Positions 12,401-24,553 of a stretch of DNA of 64,000 nt are shown one piece after another. The translations under genes were made by a program, and so were the position numbers. The first letter of the stretch is position 1, and the number at the start of each line of letters is the position of its first letter. The stretch is from assembly GCA_008330645.1 (NCBI GenBank), contig VLTN01000026.1, positions 1-64,000 on the forward strand, in the 5' to 3' direction. Source of the DNA: Cafeteria roenbergensis (lineage: Eukaryota > Sar > Bigyra > Bicosoecida > Cafeteriaceae). The notes under the pieces were generated by a model, which was not told the DNA's origin, did no database searches, and saw nothing but the letters and a program-made list of their open reading frames with translations.

Positions 12401-15400
12401 TGGTGCCGTTGCCTTCCTCCCGCAGCACCGGGGCGGGGCCGGGCGGCGCCAGGAACGCGGCCGGGAGCGATGCCGGCTGGAAGGCGCGCGCCGCAACGCC
12501 GGCCAGGTCGTCCTCCTCCACCACCACCGCGACCGAGCGACGGAAGCCCGCGGCCGCCAGCGCGTCGAACCGCGCGTCGCACGGGACCTGCTCGAAGTGG
12601 CCCGAGGCGCACGGGGCCAGGGCGATGGTCAGCGCCTCGTCCAGCACGTCCACGGGGCGCGGGGTCGCCTTGCCGTCGTCCGCGGACTGCTCGATGTGGC
12701 GCGAGTCGACATCGTCGTCCACGACCGCCACGCAGACCAGGCCGTTCACGGCAGACACGCCGGCCGCCGCCGCGGCGACGGGGTTGCCCACCGGGACAAC
12801 CTGCCACGCCTGGCCGCCGGCCGTGGCCATCTCCAGCGCGAGGCGGTCGGCCGTCGCCGGGCCGCGAGTGGGCTGGTACAGCACCGTGCCCAGCTGCTCC
12901 CACGTCGAGAGCACGCGCAGGCCGCGGCGGTGGGCGGCCTCCGACAGCGACACGTTGAAGAACACCACAGACACGCCGTCGAACGACGTCGGGAGGATCC
13001 GCACACAGGCGGCCAGCGGCGCGCTCCCGCGGTTCACGCGCGACTCGGACGGCGGCTCGTCGTCGTTCAGCCGTGTGCCGTCGTTGTTGAGCTGCAGGTC
13101 GGCGATGTTCGGGAGCGTGCCCTCGCGCGCCAGCAAGCGCAGGTCCTCGCCCGTCACGATCTTGGCGTCGGGCGGGGAGAGCGCCCCGGCGTTGAAGCCC
13201 AGCACCGGCTCCTGCGCCATGTCGGTCGGGTAGTACATGTGCGAGGAGCCCGGGGCGGGGATGTCGTACTCGAAGGGCAGCACGCTGAACGCGACAGCCG
13301 GGGCGGGGAGCGGTCCTGAGGAGTTTCCGCCGGGAAGGCAGCCCGACCCGTCGGGCGCAGGCACGCAGCCGGTGCCGTTGCCGGCCGGCGGCTTCGTGGG
13401 GCAGTCATCGGCGTTGGCCTCGTCGGAGCAGTCGAGCACGTCGTTGTCCTTGATGCGAACCGCGATGCTGCTCACCACACCGGCCGGGAATGCCTGGCTC
13501 AGCTCCTCGCAGCTGTCTCCCGCTTCGACCACCAGCGTCAGCCCGGACATGTGCACCGGACCCTCAACCGCGTCGTCGTCCACCGCCGACACGCGGATCA
13601 CGCCCACGTCGCCTGTCATTTCGGCCAGGTCCAGCACCGCCATGCCCGCCGTGTTGCCAGACAGCGCCGCGTCCTCGGAGACCAGTCCGCCCGCCTCCAG
13701 CCGCAGCTGCATCCCGGGCACGCAATGCTCCTTGGCGGGGCTGCCCGCCGACGAGCACCCGCCGCACGACCCGAACACGAGGCTGTGCTCGCGGCCCGAG
13801 AACCCGGTGCTGCACGGCAGGTCGAAGCGGTCCACCCCATCGCATCGGCAGTGGCCGTCCGCCAGGAAGACGGACACGGTCGTGCCCGGTACTGTCCAGG
13901 CGGGATCGCCCGACGCGCACCCCGACGGGATGTCCTGCACGTTCACGAGCACCTCCGCCACCGGCGTGGTGGCCCCGTCGCTCGTCTCCTCCACGGACGG
14001 CACGATGCCCGTGCCCGAGAACATCAGCGCGTTCGTGGGGCCGCTGTTCTCCATGGACTGCATCAGGCTCACGTCGAGCGACGCGACGACACCCTCGTAC
14101 AGGGCGTCCTCCCCCTCGGATGCCCTCGCCGTGGGCCACCAGGCGCAGCCCCGCCGTCGCCTGGGCAGGCGCCACGAAGCCCACGACGACGGACTGCTTC
14201 CAGTCATCGCGGGGCACGAGCACGGTGACGGCGCTCCTCAGGAGCTCGCGGAGCGGCGACTCCTCCGGCACGCCATCCATGTCGAAGGCTTGCAGCAGCT
14301 CGTCGCTGGAGCCCGTGAAGAGCCGGGGCGCGTCCATCATAGCGGACGTCTCGCCGCTCGTGTCTATGGCCGCCACCTGCACGTACAGCCCCGGCGCCGT
14401 TGGCGGCGACGACAGGGTCACGATCACCGGCACGGCCTGGCCGTAGGCGACGTCATGTCCGCTGGCCACGCCGCCCAGCGATAGCACCAGGCTGGCCTTG
14501 GCTCCGCTCGCCGCCTCCGAGAACCTGGCCGATCCCACACCGCCCTGGCCGGCAGCGAGCATGGCGTAGAAGGGGTCCGTGGTCCCGGCCGCGATGGCGT
14601 GCTCCACCGTGACGGAGAGCGGGGCGGTGCCGTCGTCCGACGGCTCGCCGACCACGCGGGCCGTGAGCGTCTGCACCGCCGACCAGTTGCCGGGGCCGAA
14701 CCACACCTGCTCGGGAGCCACGTCCACTCGCAAGGCGCTGGTGCTGGACACGTCGACCTGCCCGGAGAGCAGCGTCACGCGGCCGACCCCCACCACCACG
14801 GTGCCGGTGGGCTGCGACGCGAGCACCATGCCGTACGAGTAGGCATCGCCTCTGGCCACCACCGGGGAGCCCATGCCGATCACAGTCACGCCGCTGCGGT
14901 CGTCGTCCTCCACCGTCACGGGCAGCGCGTCGGCCACGAAGGCGGCCGGCCAGTCGGCCGCCAGCTTGCTGTCCGCCGCCAGCGGCGTCACCGGCTGGGA
15001 GCGGCCCGGCCGGCTGGCGACCACGGCGGCGCTGTAGTGCGGGTCGTCCGCGCGCAGCACCACCGCACCGAGCGCCGCGTGCACCACGTGCGCGGGCGAC
15101 GCCATGGGCCCGGCCGAGTCGATGCCGTCCGACCTCACCGTGACGAAGAACACCGCGTCGGGCACGTAGAGGAAGTCGGACGGCGAGGCGGGGCGCTTGT
15201 CCACCGGCTGCGTCAGCTCGGTGATGGACATGCTCCAGTTGCCCGGGCTCACCACGGCCGTGGACGGAGTCACGTCGAGCACGTCGGCCACGGCGGACAG
15301 GCACACGCCCGCCACCGCCTTGCCCGACGCATCCGTGAGGCCGTCGCAGTCGTCGTCGCGCGCGCAGAGCCTGAAGTCGCTACTGCCGGGCCTCCCGTCC

Positions 15401-18400
15401 GCCGCGCGGCACACCCGGATGTCACTGGTCAGCGACACCGTGACCGGCGTCCTGGGGCGGGAGAGCAGCTTCACACCCACGGCGATGGTGGTGGTGCCGT
15501 TGCCTTCCTCCCGCAGCACCGGGGCGGGGCCGGGCGGCGCCAGGAACGCGGCCGGGAGCGATGCCGGCTGGAAGGCGCGCGCCGCAACGCCGGCCAGGTC
15601 GTCCTCCTCCACCACCACCGCGACCGAGCGACGGAAGCCCGCGGCCGCCAGCGCGTCGAACCGCGCGTCGCACGGGACCTGCTCGAAGTGGCCCGAGGCG
15701 CACGGGGCCAGGGCGATGGTCAGCGCCTCGTCCAGCACGTCCACGGGGCGCGGGGTCGCCTTGCCGTCGTCCGCGGACTGCTCGATGTGGCGCGAGTCGA
15801 CATCGTCGTCCACGACCGCCACGCAGACCAGGCCGTTCACGGCAGACACGCCGGCCGCCGCCGCGGCGACGGGGTTGCCCACCGGGACAACCTGCCACGC
15901 CTGGCCGCCGGCCGTGGCCATCTCCAGCGCGAGGCGGTCGGCCGTCGCCGGGCCGCGAGTGAGCTGGTACAGCACCGTGCCCAGCTGCTCCCACGTCGAG
16001 AGCACGCGCAGGCCGCGGCGGTGGGCGGCCTCCGACAGCGACACGTTGAAGAACACCACAGACACGCCGTCGAACGACGTCGGGAGGATCCGCACACAGG
16101 CGGCCAGCGGCGCGCTCCCGCGGTTCACGCGCGACTCGGACGGCGGCTCGTCGTCGTTCAGCCGTGTGCCGTCGTTGTTGAGCTGCAGGTCGGCGATGTT
16201 CGGGAGCGTGCCCTCGCGCGCCAGCAAGCGCAGGTCCTCGCCCGTCACGATCTTGGCGTCGGGCGGGGAGAGCGCCCCGGCGTTGAAGCCCAGCACCGGC
16301 TCCTGCGCCATGTCGGTCGGGTAGTACATGTGCGAGGAGCCCGGGGCGGGGATGTCGTACTCGAAGGGCAGCACGCTGAACGCGACAGCCGGGGCGGGGA
16401 GCGGTCCTGAGGAGTTTCCGCCGGGAAGGCAGCCCGACCCGTCGGGCGCAGGCACGCAGCCGGTGCCGTTGCCGGCCGGCGGCTTCGTGGGGCAGTCATC
16501 GGCGTTGGCCTCGTCGGAGCAGTCGAGCACGTCGTTGTCCTTGATGCGAACCGCGATGCTGCTCACCACACCGGCCGGGAATGCCTGGCTCAGCTCCTCG
16601 CAGCTGTCTCCCGCTGCAATCACCAGCGTCAGCCCGGACATGTGCACCGGACCCTCAACCGCGTCGTCGTCCACCGCCGACACGCGGATCACGCCCACGT
16701 CGCCCGTCATTTCGGCCAGGTCCAGCACCGCCATGCCCGCCGCGTTGCCGGAGAGGGCCGCGTCCTCGGAGACCAGTCCGCCCGCCTCCAGCCGCAGCTG
16801 CATCCCGGGCACGCACTGCTCCTTGGCGGGGCTGCCCGCCGACGAGCACCCGCCGCACGACCCGAACACGAGGCTGTGCTCGCGGCCCGAGAACCCGGTG
16901 CTGCACGGCAGGTCGAAGCGGTCCACCCCATCGCATCGGCAGTGGCCGTCCGCCAGGAAGACGGACACGGTCGTGCCCGGTACTGTCCAGGCGGGATCGC
17001 CCGACGCGCACCCCGACGGGATGTCCTGCACGTTCACGAGCACCTCCGCCACCGGCGTGGTGGCCCCGTCGCTCGTCTCCTCCACGGACGGCACGATGCC
17101 CGTGCCCGAGAACATCAGCGCGTTCGTGGGGCCGCTGTTCTCCATGGACTGCATCAGGCTCACGTCGAGCGACGCGACGACACCCTCGTACAGGGCGTCC
17201 TCCCCCTCGGATGCCCTCGCCGTGGCCACCAGGCGCAGCCCCTCCGTCGCCTGGGCAGGCGCCACGAAGCCCACGACGACGGACTGCTTCCAGTCATCGC
17301 GGGGCACGAGCACGGTGACGGCGCTCCTCAGGAGCTCGCGGAGCGGCGACTCCTCCGGCACGCCATCCATGTCGAAGGCTTGCAGCAGCTCGTCGCTGGA
17401 GCCCGTGAAGAGCCGGGGCGCGTCCATCATAGCGGACGTCTCGCCGCTCGTGTCTATGGCCGCCACCTGCACGTACAGCCCCGGCGCCGTTGGCGGCGAC
17501 GACAGGGTCACGATCACCGGCACGGCCTGGCCGTAGGCGACGTCATGTCCGCTGGCCACGCCGCCCAGCGATAGCACCAGGCTGGCCTTGGCTCCGCTCG
17601 CCGCCTCCGAGAACCTGGCCGATCCCACACCGCCCTGGCCGGCAGCGAGCATGGCGTAGAAGGGGTCCGTGGTCCCGGCCGCGATGGCGTGCTCCACCGT
17701 GACGGAGAGCGGGGCGGTGCCGTCGTCCGACGGCTCGCCGACCACGCGGGCCGTGAGCGTCTGCACCGCCGACCAGTTGCCGGGGCCGAACCACACCTGC
17801 TCGGGAGCCACGTCCACTCGCAAGGCGCTGGTGCTGGACACGTCGACCTGCCCGGAGAGCAGCGTCACGCGGCCGACCCCCACCACCACGGTGCCGGTGG
17901 GCTGCGACGCGAGCACCATGCCGTACGAGTAGGCATCGCCTCTGGCCACCACCGGGGAGCCCATGCCGATCACAGTCACGCCGCTGCGGTCGTCGTCCTC
18001 CACCATCACGGGCAGCGCGTCGGCCACGAAGGCGGCCGGCCAGTCGGCCGCCAGCTTGCTGTCCGCCGCCAGCGGCGTCACCGGCTGGGAGCGGCCCGGC
18101 CGGCTGGCGACCACGGCGGCGCTGTAGTGCGGGTCGTGCGCGCGCAGCACCACCGCACCGAGCGCCGCGTGCACCACGTGCGCGGGCGACGCCATGGGCC
18201 CGGCCGAGTCGATGCCGTCCGACCTCACCGTGACGAAGAACACCGCGTCGGGCACGTAGAGGAAGTCGGACGGCGAGGCGGGGCGCTTGTCCACCGGCTG
18301 CGTCAGCTCGGTGATGGACATGCTCCAGTTGCCCGGGCTCACCACGGCCGTGGACGGAGTCACGTCGAGCACGTCGGCCACGGCGGACAGGCACACGCCC

Positions 18401-19904
18401 GCCACCGCCTTGCCCGACGCATCCGTGAGGCCGTCGCAGTCGTCGTCGCGCGCGCAGAGCCTGAAGTCGCTACTGCCGGGCCTCCCGTCCGCCGCGCGGC
18501 ACACCCGGATGTCACTGGTCAGCGACACCGTGACCGGCGTCCTGGGGCGGGAGAGCAGCTTCACACCCACGGCGATGGTGGTGGTGCCGTTGCCTTCCTC
18601 CCGCAGCACCGGGGCGGGGCCGGGCGGCGCCAGGAACGCGGCCGGGAGCGATGCCGGCTGGAAGGCGCGCGCCGCAACGCCGGCCAGGTCGTCCTCCTCC
18701 ACCACCACCCGCGACCGAGCGACGGAAGCCCGCGGCCGCCAGCGCGTCGAACCGCGCGTCGCACGGGACCTGCTCGAAGTGGCCCGAGGCGCACGGGGCC
18801 AGGGCGATGGTCAGCGCCTCGTCCAGCACGTCCACGGGGCGCGGGGTCGCCTTGCCGTCGTCCGCGGACTGCTCGATGTGGCGCGAGTCGACATCGTCGT
18901 CCACGACCGCCACGCAGACCAGGCCGTTCACGGCAGACACGCCAGCCGCCGCCGCGGCGACGGGGTTGCCCACCGGGACAACCTGCCACGCCTGGCCGCC
19001 GGCCGTGGCCATCTCCAGCGCGAGGCGGTCGGCCGTCGCCGGGCCGCGAGTGGGCTGGTACAGCACCGTGCCCAGCTGCTCCCACGTCGAGAGCACGCGC
19101 AGGCCGCGGCGGTGGGCGGCCTCCGACAGCGACACGTTGAAGAACACCACAGACACGCCGTCGAACGACGTCGGGAGGATCCGCACACAGGCGGCCAGCG
19201 GCGCGCTCCCGCGGTTCACGCGCGACTCGGACGGCGGCTCGTCGTCGTTCAGCCGTGTGCCGTCGTTGTTGAGCTGCAGGTCGGCGATGTTCGGGAGCGT
19301 GCCCTCGCGCGCCAGCAAGCGCAGGTCCTCGCCCGTCACGATCTTGGCGTCGGGCGGGGAGAGCGCCCCGGCGTTGAAGCCCAGCACCGGCTCCTGCGCC
19401 ATGTCGATCGGGTAGTACATGTGCGAGGAGCCCGGGGCGGGGATGTCGTACTCGAAGGGCAGCACGCTGAACGCGACAGCCGGGGCGGGGAGCGGTCCTG
19501 AGGAGTTTCCGCCGGGAAGGCAGCCCGACCCGTCGGGCGCAGGCACGCAGCCGGTGCCGTTGCCGGCCGGCGGCGGCTGCAAGCACATGGTCTCATTGTC
19601 CGTCGACGAGCAGTTTGGCCCGCTGGTTGACGGTGGCTCCAGAGTTGAACAGCTTGTTCCGTTGACAAGAGAATTGTTCGCTGGGGTTTCGCATTCACTT
19701 CCTGCCGCTCCCGGGTCGGCTGCTGTCGCGTTGTCGTGCTCGGCAAGCGTCCTGCCCACGCCCGCTCCTGCAAGGTGTTGGCCTTGGGTCTGGCTGCTCA
19801 CGAGGCCAATGGCCAGAGCAGCCACTACCAGCGCTGAGGTCTGCGCGGCACGAGAGGCTCGCAAGGACGGAGCCAACGAATGCAACCGTGACTGCCGCGG
19901 CCAT
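1..19904 (-). CDS. Giant Calx-beta-like repeat surface protein, partial at left edge
   Basis: A single minus-strand gene encoding about 6,490 residues within the window and continuing off the left edge. Order from the N-terminus: a hydrophobic leader (around 19800-19904), a short Cys/Asn/Ser-rich linker, four near-identical 1,030-residue units, then about 2,450 diverged residues with some 14 strands of the type V-x-V-x-D-D/N-D, spaced roughly 100-150 residues apart, the signature of Calx-beta and related beta-sandwich repeats. The distal end has a conserved protist pattern (PPVLSSAQFDNE, then CQW, then LPGHSIALVPG) met near REJ/PKD-type modules. Role inferred: secreted or membrane-anchored adhesion/surface protein; ligand unknown. 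The frame is interrupted by small indels near 18708, 14133, 9909, 7785 and about 412, each in a short base run, probably consensus errors. No in-frame ATG begins the leader; ATG 19904 starts a signal-like peptide in a neighbouring frame, so the 5' end is unresolved. Confidence 0.8.
7201..19568 (-). repeat. Four-copy tandem array, 3,090-bp coding unit
   Basis: Four head-to-tail units: 16478-19568, 13387-16477, 10294-13386 and 7201-10293 (N- to C-terminal order). Base length is 3,090 bp, exactly 1,030 codons. Spacings of 3,091, 3,091, 3,093 and 3,093 are fully explained by one extra base near 18708, one near 14133, one extra codon near 12004 (a Ser, unit 3 only), two extra bases near 9909 and one near 7785. 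Copies differ by only a handful of substitutions. Each unit carries several acidic beta-strand motifs (VAVVDDDVD, VVVEEDDLAG, VTVEDDDRSG, VRIKDNDV), a Cys-rich stretch and the junction GNGTGCVPAPDG. The junction sequence ccggccggcgg marks every boundary, including both outer edges, and may be the crossover point for expansion. Confidence 0.95.
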
Positions 19905-21115
19905 CAAGAGGTCGCGGTCGCGCCCAGCCACAGCTGATCGGCTGGCCAAGACTTCTTGCGCACTGGGTTGTCGCGTTGGCGCCCGCGCGGGCGACCTCAC
20001 GATCCTGTATCGGCTGGTGCCTGCCATTGTTGCGCCCGCGGTTCCACTGTGGAAAGCGCTGCTCTGACCCTGGGTCAAGCTTTGCTGGCCTCGATGGCAG
20101 TCGCCCTGGCTGATCTCGCGCAGGAAACTTGCGGTGGCTGACTTTCCGACAAGCGCAAGATGAGGCACTGCTTGCTCCAAGGGGTGCTGCCTCGCCTGGA
20201 GCGCCTCTGGCACCAGATGGCGGAGTGCAGTCATCAGGCTGGTGGGGCCAACTCGCGGGCTCTGCGCTGCGAGGAATCTGCTCCCGAGGCTCAGCCGGGG
20301 TCAAAGGAACGCTCGCTTGCGCTGACAGCGCGTGGCCAGCATGCTCTCTCTCCTGTTGATTCTGCCGGCGCTGGAAGGCTGCCCCTGGGGGAGGGAGCGC
20401 GGTTGCCCCGTGTCGATCGTCACGCTTGCTCGCGATGGCTTGCGTGTTCCGCGGACAGACAGTTTTTGGGGCTGGGCTGCGAGTTTGAAAGCTGCACAGC
20501 GAGGCCCTGCGATCACTTCTCACACTCTATCTGGCAGCAGCGGATTCCCCTTCGACATTTCCAGGCACGCTAGCCCCGACGGGGGTACACGATGCTTGCT
20601 GGCACACTGGTTCACACGCCCGATGAGCGGTTTCCGGCGCGCAGCATTGACGCGCGCCGCGCGTTTTCGGGCTTCCATTGCGTGCACTGCTCGCAAAAAG
20701 AGCTTGCAGGAATGTCACTGGAAATGGTGCAGACCTGGTGGCTTGTGCAGCGGCAGCGCAGCATGCAATTCGCTGCAACGTGGCTGGATGCCCTGGGCAG
20801 TTGGGGCGCGCGGCAGTGGCCGAGCCGGCAGCGCACTTCTGCAGCAAGCCCTTTTGTGCTGGCAAATGTCCCTTTCGCGGCAAACCCAAGACACGCAATT
20901 GGCCCACGCTTATCCCTCATGGGGCAAGCCGCTTGCCCGCTGCATCGTGCGTCGCAAACTGGGGAATCCCCAAGGATCACGGGCCTCGCCTTTGCCAGAC
21001 CTCGCGTCCCCAAAATGGATGCCACTTGAGCCAAGCTGGTGCGAACGCGTGTCCGAATAGCGCTGGCCAAGCCATGAACGAATGACAACCGTTCTCCTCT
21101 CAGTCGGCAAACCTG
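19905..21115. other. Intergenic spacer, no gene seen
   Basis: About 1.2 kb between the 5' end of the giant gene and the 3' end of the CLC gene. G+C looks lower than in the flanking genes. Open frames on both strands are short, Arg/Ser/Ala-rich and match nothing I recognise. An unseen first exon of the giant gene could lie here; ATG 20234 on the minus strand is one candidate. Confidence 0.5.
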
Positions 21116-24100
21116 TCAGAACAAGTCCTGCTGGAACGAGGACATGATCGTTTGCCGGCTGATGATGCCTTGCACCTCGTTGTTCAGGTCGGTAACGACC
21201 AGGTGCCGCATGCCCAGCGAGCGGAACAGCGTGAAAACCCTCGAGAGCGGGCACTGGAGCTGCACCGTGACCGGAACAGGGTTCATAAACGGCCGCAAGT
21301 CCATTGGCGAGTCCAGGTCGGCATCGTCGACAGCGTCTTCGCGCAACACCACGTGCTGCGCTCAAGGGAGGACAGGCAAGGGCAGCCACGGCACGCCTGT
21401 TATTTTCACATGAAATGGGGAGGCCACAATCCGTGCACCAAACGCAACGACTCGCCCTCGATTCGACCTCCCCTCACCTTGCTCGACAAACTTGTGCTGA
21501 AGTCGTCAACGTGGACGCGCCTGACGGCTTCTTCGGTCGTCCCCCACGCCCGGCGGTTCAGGAGCACAACCAGCTGGTTTCTGACCACCATGCCAACGAA
21601 CTTGCGGCCCTCCGGGGTCTCTCTGATGACAGGGAAGCCGTTGTGGGCGCAGCCCTTCAACGTCTGGACGACTGAGCCAACAGTCTCCTCTTCGCGAAGC
21701 GCCACGACAGGGTGGGCCATCACATCTCTGGCCATCAGGTGGTACATGTTCCCACTGGGAGCAGCCTCGACGAATGGCATGCACTTCAGCTCCACGTGGA
21801 GGTCGTAGAGCGAGATGTTGAACAAGTCTCCCACCCATTTGGAGACCATGAGCACGATCATGATCGGCTGCAAGGGCGACAGGGACCGCGGGGTCGCGAC
21901 GGGCAAGCGTGGGTCGTAAACCGAGTTGCGCGCCCCGAGAGAAAGCGCAACTTGCAGCCACGCCTTCCCCCGATGGGAGGGATGGGGGGGGGGCAGCTCG
22001 AGCTGGGGCTGCGCAATGCGCGCCGGGGCGCCGGAGCCAGACAATGCAAGCAGTGCGCACGCACGAAGCAGCCACTCACCATGATGAACTGCACGTCGTT
22101 CGTGGTTTCAAGCAGGATGACCGTGAGGCTGATCGTCATTCGGGCAACCCCTCCAAGACTTGCCGTAGCCCCCATCAGGGCATAGGTCCCGGGCACAATG
22201 TCGGCGTCCGGGAAAGCGTAGCGCATGCCCTCTCCCAGCAAGCGGCCGAAGGCGCACCCCATGAGAATGCACGGAACGAAGAGGCCTGACGGCACGGCGA
22301 TGCCGTAGGTGATGACGGCGAGGAAGAAGATGATGGCGAAGTATGCCAGCAGGGCGTCCCAGTCATAGACAGCCGTGTTGTGGAAGAACCCGCGAATGGC
22401 AATCTCTGTGGTGGTGAAGACCATGGTGGCCATGGAGTTGTACTCGCCTTCGGGGCACATGTACCGCGAGAAGAAGTTCACACCAAGCTGGTTCATCGTG
22501 TTGACGTCGGCGACTGGGATTTCGCGGCAGGTGGGGAAGAACCACGGCGCCCAGAACGACAGGATTGCGGTGATTGCTGCCACGATGACCGCCTCGGAGA
22601 GGCGCAGGGGAGCACGCCCCGCGAGCACGTCGCGGCGCCACTTGCACAGGGCCGTGTTGAGGTTGTTGAACACCGCTCCCGAGAGTCCGCCAAACACGGC
22701 CAAAAGGACGAAGAACGGAGTCTCCCAGATGCGGTAAGGCACGCCGCGAATGGGCGGGCCGAAGGAGATGAGGCCCTCGAAAGAGTCCCGTCCTGTGTCG
22801 ATGATCTTCCACATGTTGAGGAAGAACGTGCCGAGCATGGAGCACAGGAACACGCGCCAGGTCAGGTCGATGGACCAGAAGGACGAGGCCTCCTCGAGGG
22901 AGAAGAGAATGCCTCCCACAGGAGAGCCAAAGGCCGCCGCCACGCCTGCGGCTGCGCCGCCGGACACGAAGTCCCGCTTGTCGCGGTCGTTGCGGAAGCG
23001 GTGCACCCACCTCCGCCACCAGTTGGGCAGCCAAGTCGCGTGCCCGAGGTACGTCTGGTGGCTGATGTTTGCAGCGAAGATGGCTCCGGAGTGGACGAGA
23101 GGCCCTTCCTTGCCGATGGCCAGGCCAGCGCTCACGCTGAAGATGACGCCCACCGCCTTGACAATGAGCGTTTTCAGTCGCAGGAAGCGCAGGTAGTTGG
23201 TGCCATTGAGGTAGCTCTTGGCCTGCGGGTGCCGCGAGGCAGAGGCGGCTTGGCAGCGCAGTGGCAGGGGCGGGAGGGGGGGGTGGGGGCATGAAATGCA
23301 GCCGAGCCCGAACACGCGGCATAACGCCTGCGCTACCGCATGGTGAGCGCACTCGCTCGCGTGCTGGGTTGGCAACGCGCCAGCTTGCACGCGGGGGCGC
23401 GCACGTCCGCAAGATCAGACTCACCTCCGGGATTCCCGAGCCGCCCGCAGTTGGCTCAATGAAGGCAACAAGAAACGACGAGAAGGCCACGTAGGCCACG
23501 CAGATGCCCAGGAAGGCGAAGAAGGGCCCGACGAGCTCCCCGCGGTTCACCCCCTCTCTGATGGCTCCGAACTTGAGATCTGAGAGGAATTCCACACCCT
23601 TGTTGAGCAGGTAGGCAAGCGTGCCGGTGAACAGGCCGATGAGCGCGAAGATGATCCACCTGGCCACGCTGACGCTGTAGTTCACGCTCTGGTCCACATG
23701 GATGCGCTCCTTGCGATAGAGCTCGGACACAGGGGTGTCGTAGTCCAGGGACTCGTACGTGGACATGAGGCGCACCTGCGGCATCGAGCGCAACTCCGCA
23801 TGCATGTCGTGAGCTCCAGCCCGGCTAGAGCGCAGGCGGGCCGAACACCGGCGCACGCGTTGGCCACGGACACGCAGCCACGGGGGTGCGCCCAATGACC
23901 GGCAGGCAGCGGCGGCTGGCGGGCGGGGCGGCTCAGCCGTGCCCTCTCACCTCGGCTTCGGTCATGTGGTGCACATGCGAGTGCTTGTGCATCTTCGAGG
24001 CGGCCTTTGCCGAGTCCCCGGCCAGCTCCATGTCCCCAGCGAGAACGACGGCGTGCGCATCGCTGCCGTTCAGGACTCCCAGCGGTGGCTCGTCCTCGAC

Positions 24101-24553
24101 CTCGCCGCCGTACGCAGTGTCGTGCTTGTTCGCGCGGCGACGCAGGCCCGACTCTCCGAGCAAGGAGCCTGCGATTGCGGCAGATCAGGGCGCTCGTGCA
24201 CGGCAGCGCGATGCACTGGAGGAGTTCTGCTCGGGCCCCTGAGGGCCGACGGTGAGCGAGGGCGAGGGCGGGGCAAGCAAACTGTTGATTGTTGAACTGG
24301 GCCAGGCCGAGCGCCAGAGCCCGAGCCCCACCGAGCCCGCGGGCGGCAAGGTGCACCAGCCACAGGCTCGTGCCCTGGGAGTTCGAGAGTCCCGGGGTGG
24401 CGCTCGCGCAACAAGGGCAAGCGCGTGCCCAGCCCGGGCGCGGCGAGCCAGCCGAGCGTGGCCGCAGCACAAGCTTTGGCTGAACAAGAAAGGGCATCAA
24501 GGCTGCGCACCTGTGGGAAGCAGTGAGGACGTATACTCGCCAACATGCGCCAT
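21116..24553 (-). CDS. CLC-type chloride/proton antiporter with two CBS domains
   Basis: Six exons rebuilt from splice sites and phase: 24553-24511, 24168-23951, about 23775-23425, 23222-22080, 21867-21478 and 21355-21116, giving about 794 residues, normal for eukaryotic CLC. The membrane domain has GSGIPE (Ser in the selectivity filter, as in chloride-preferring members), GKEGPLVHSGA with the gating Glu, SLEEAS with a second Glu at the proton-glutamate position typical of exchangers rather than channels, and PSGLFVPC. Exons 5 and 6 encode two cytosolic CBS domains (MARDVMAHPVVAL; PFMNPVPVTVQ). Likely role: 2Cl-/H+ exchange in an endosomal, vacuolar or lysosomal membrane. Every donor is GTGAG except the first (GTGCGC). 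The exon 3 acceptor is the least certain: GCGGAG at about 23799 and CCGCAG at 23776 both keep frame. Head-to-head with RNASEH2B. Confidence 0.92.

Noticed and set aside
7304-19501. Many plus-strand open frames of 200-600 codons antisense to the giant gene's repeats, recurring about every 3.09 kb
   Set aside because: They mirror the coding strand's GC-rich third positions, are made of His/Arg/Gly or Ser/Thr-rich sequence, and repeat only because the sense units repeat.
19825-20523. A 232-codon minus-strand open frame upstream of the giant gene
   Set aside because: Arg/Pro/Ser-rich, lower G+C than genes here, no recognisable motif; treated as intergenic.
24370-24410. A GTTCGAGAGTC string resembling a tRNA B box
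   Set aside because: No matching acceptor stem, D arm or A box at the right distance; it lies within the first intron of the CLC gene.
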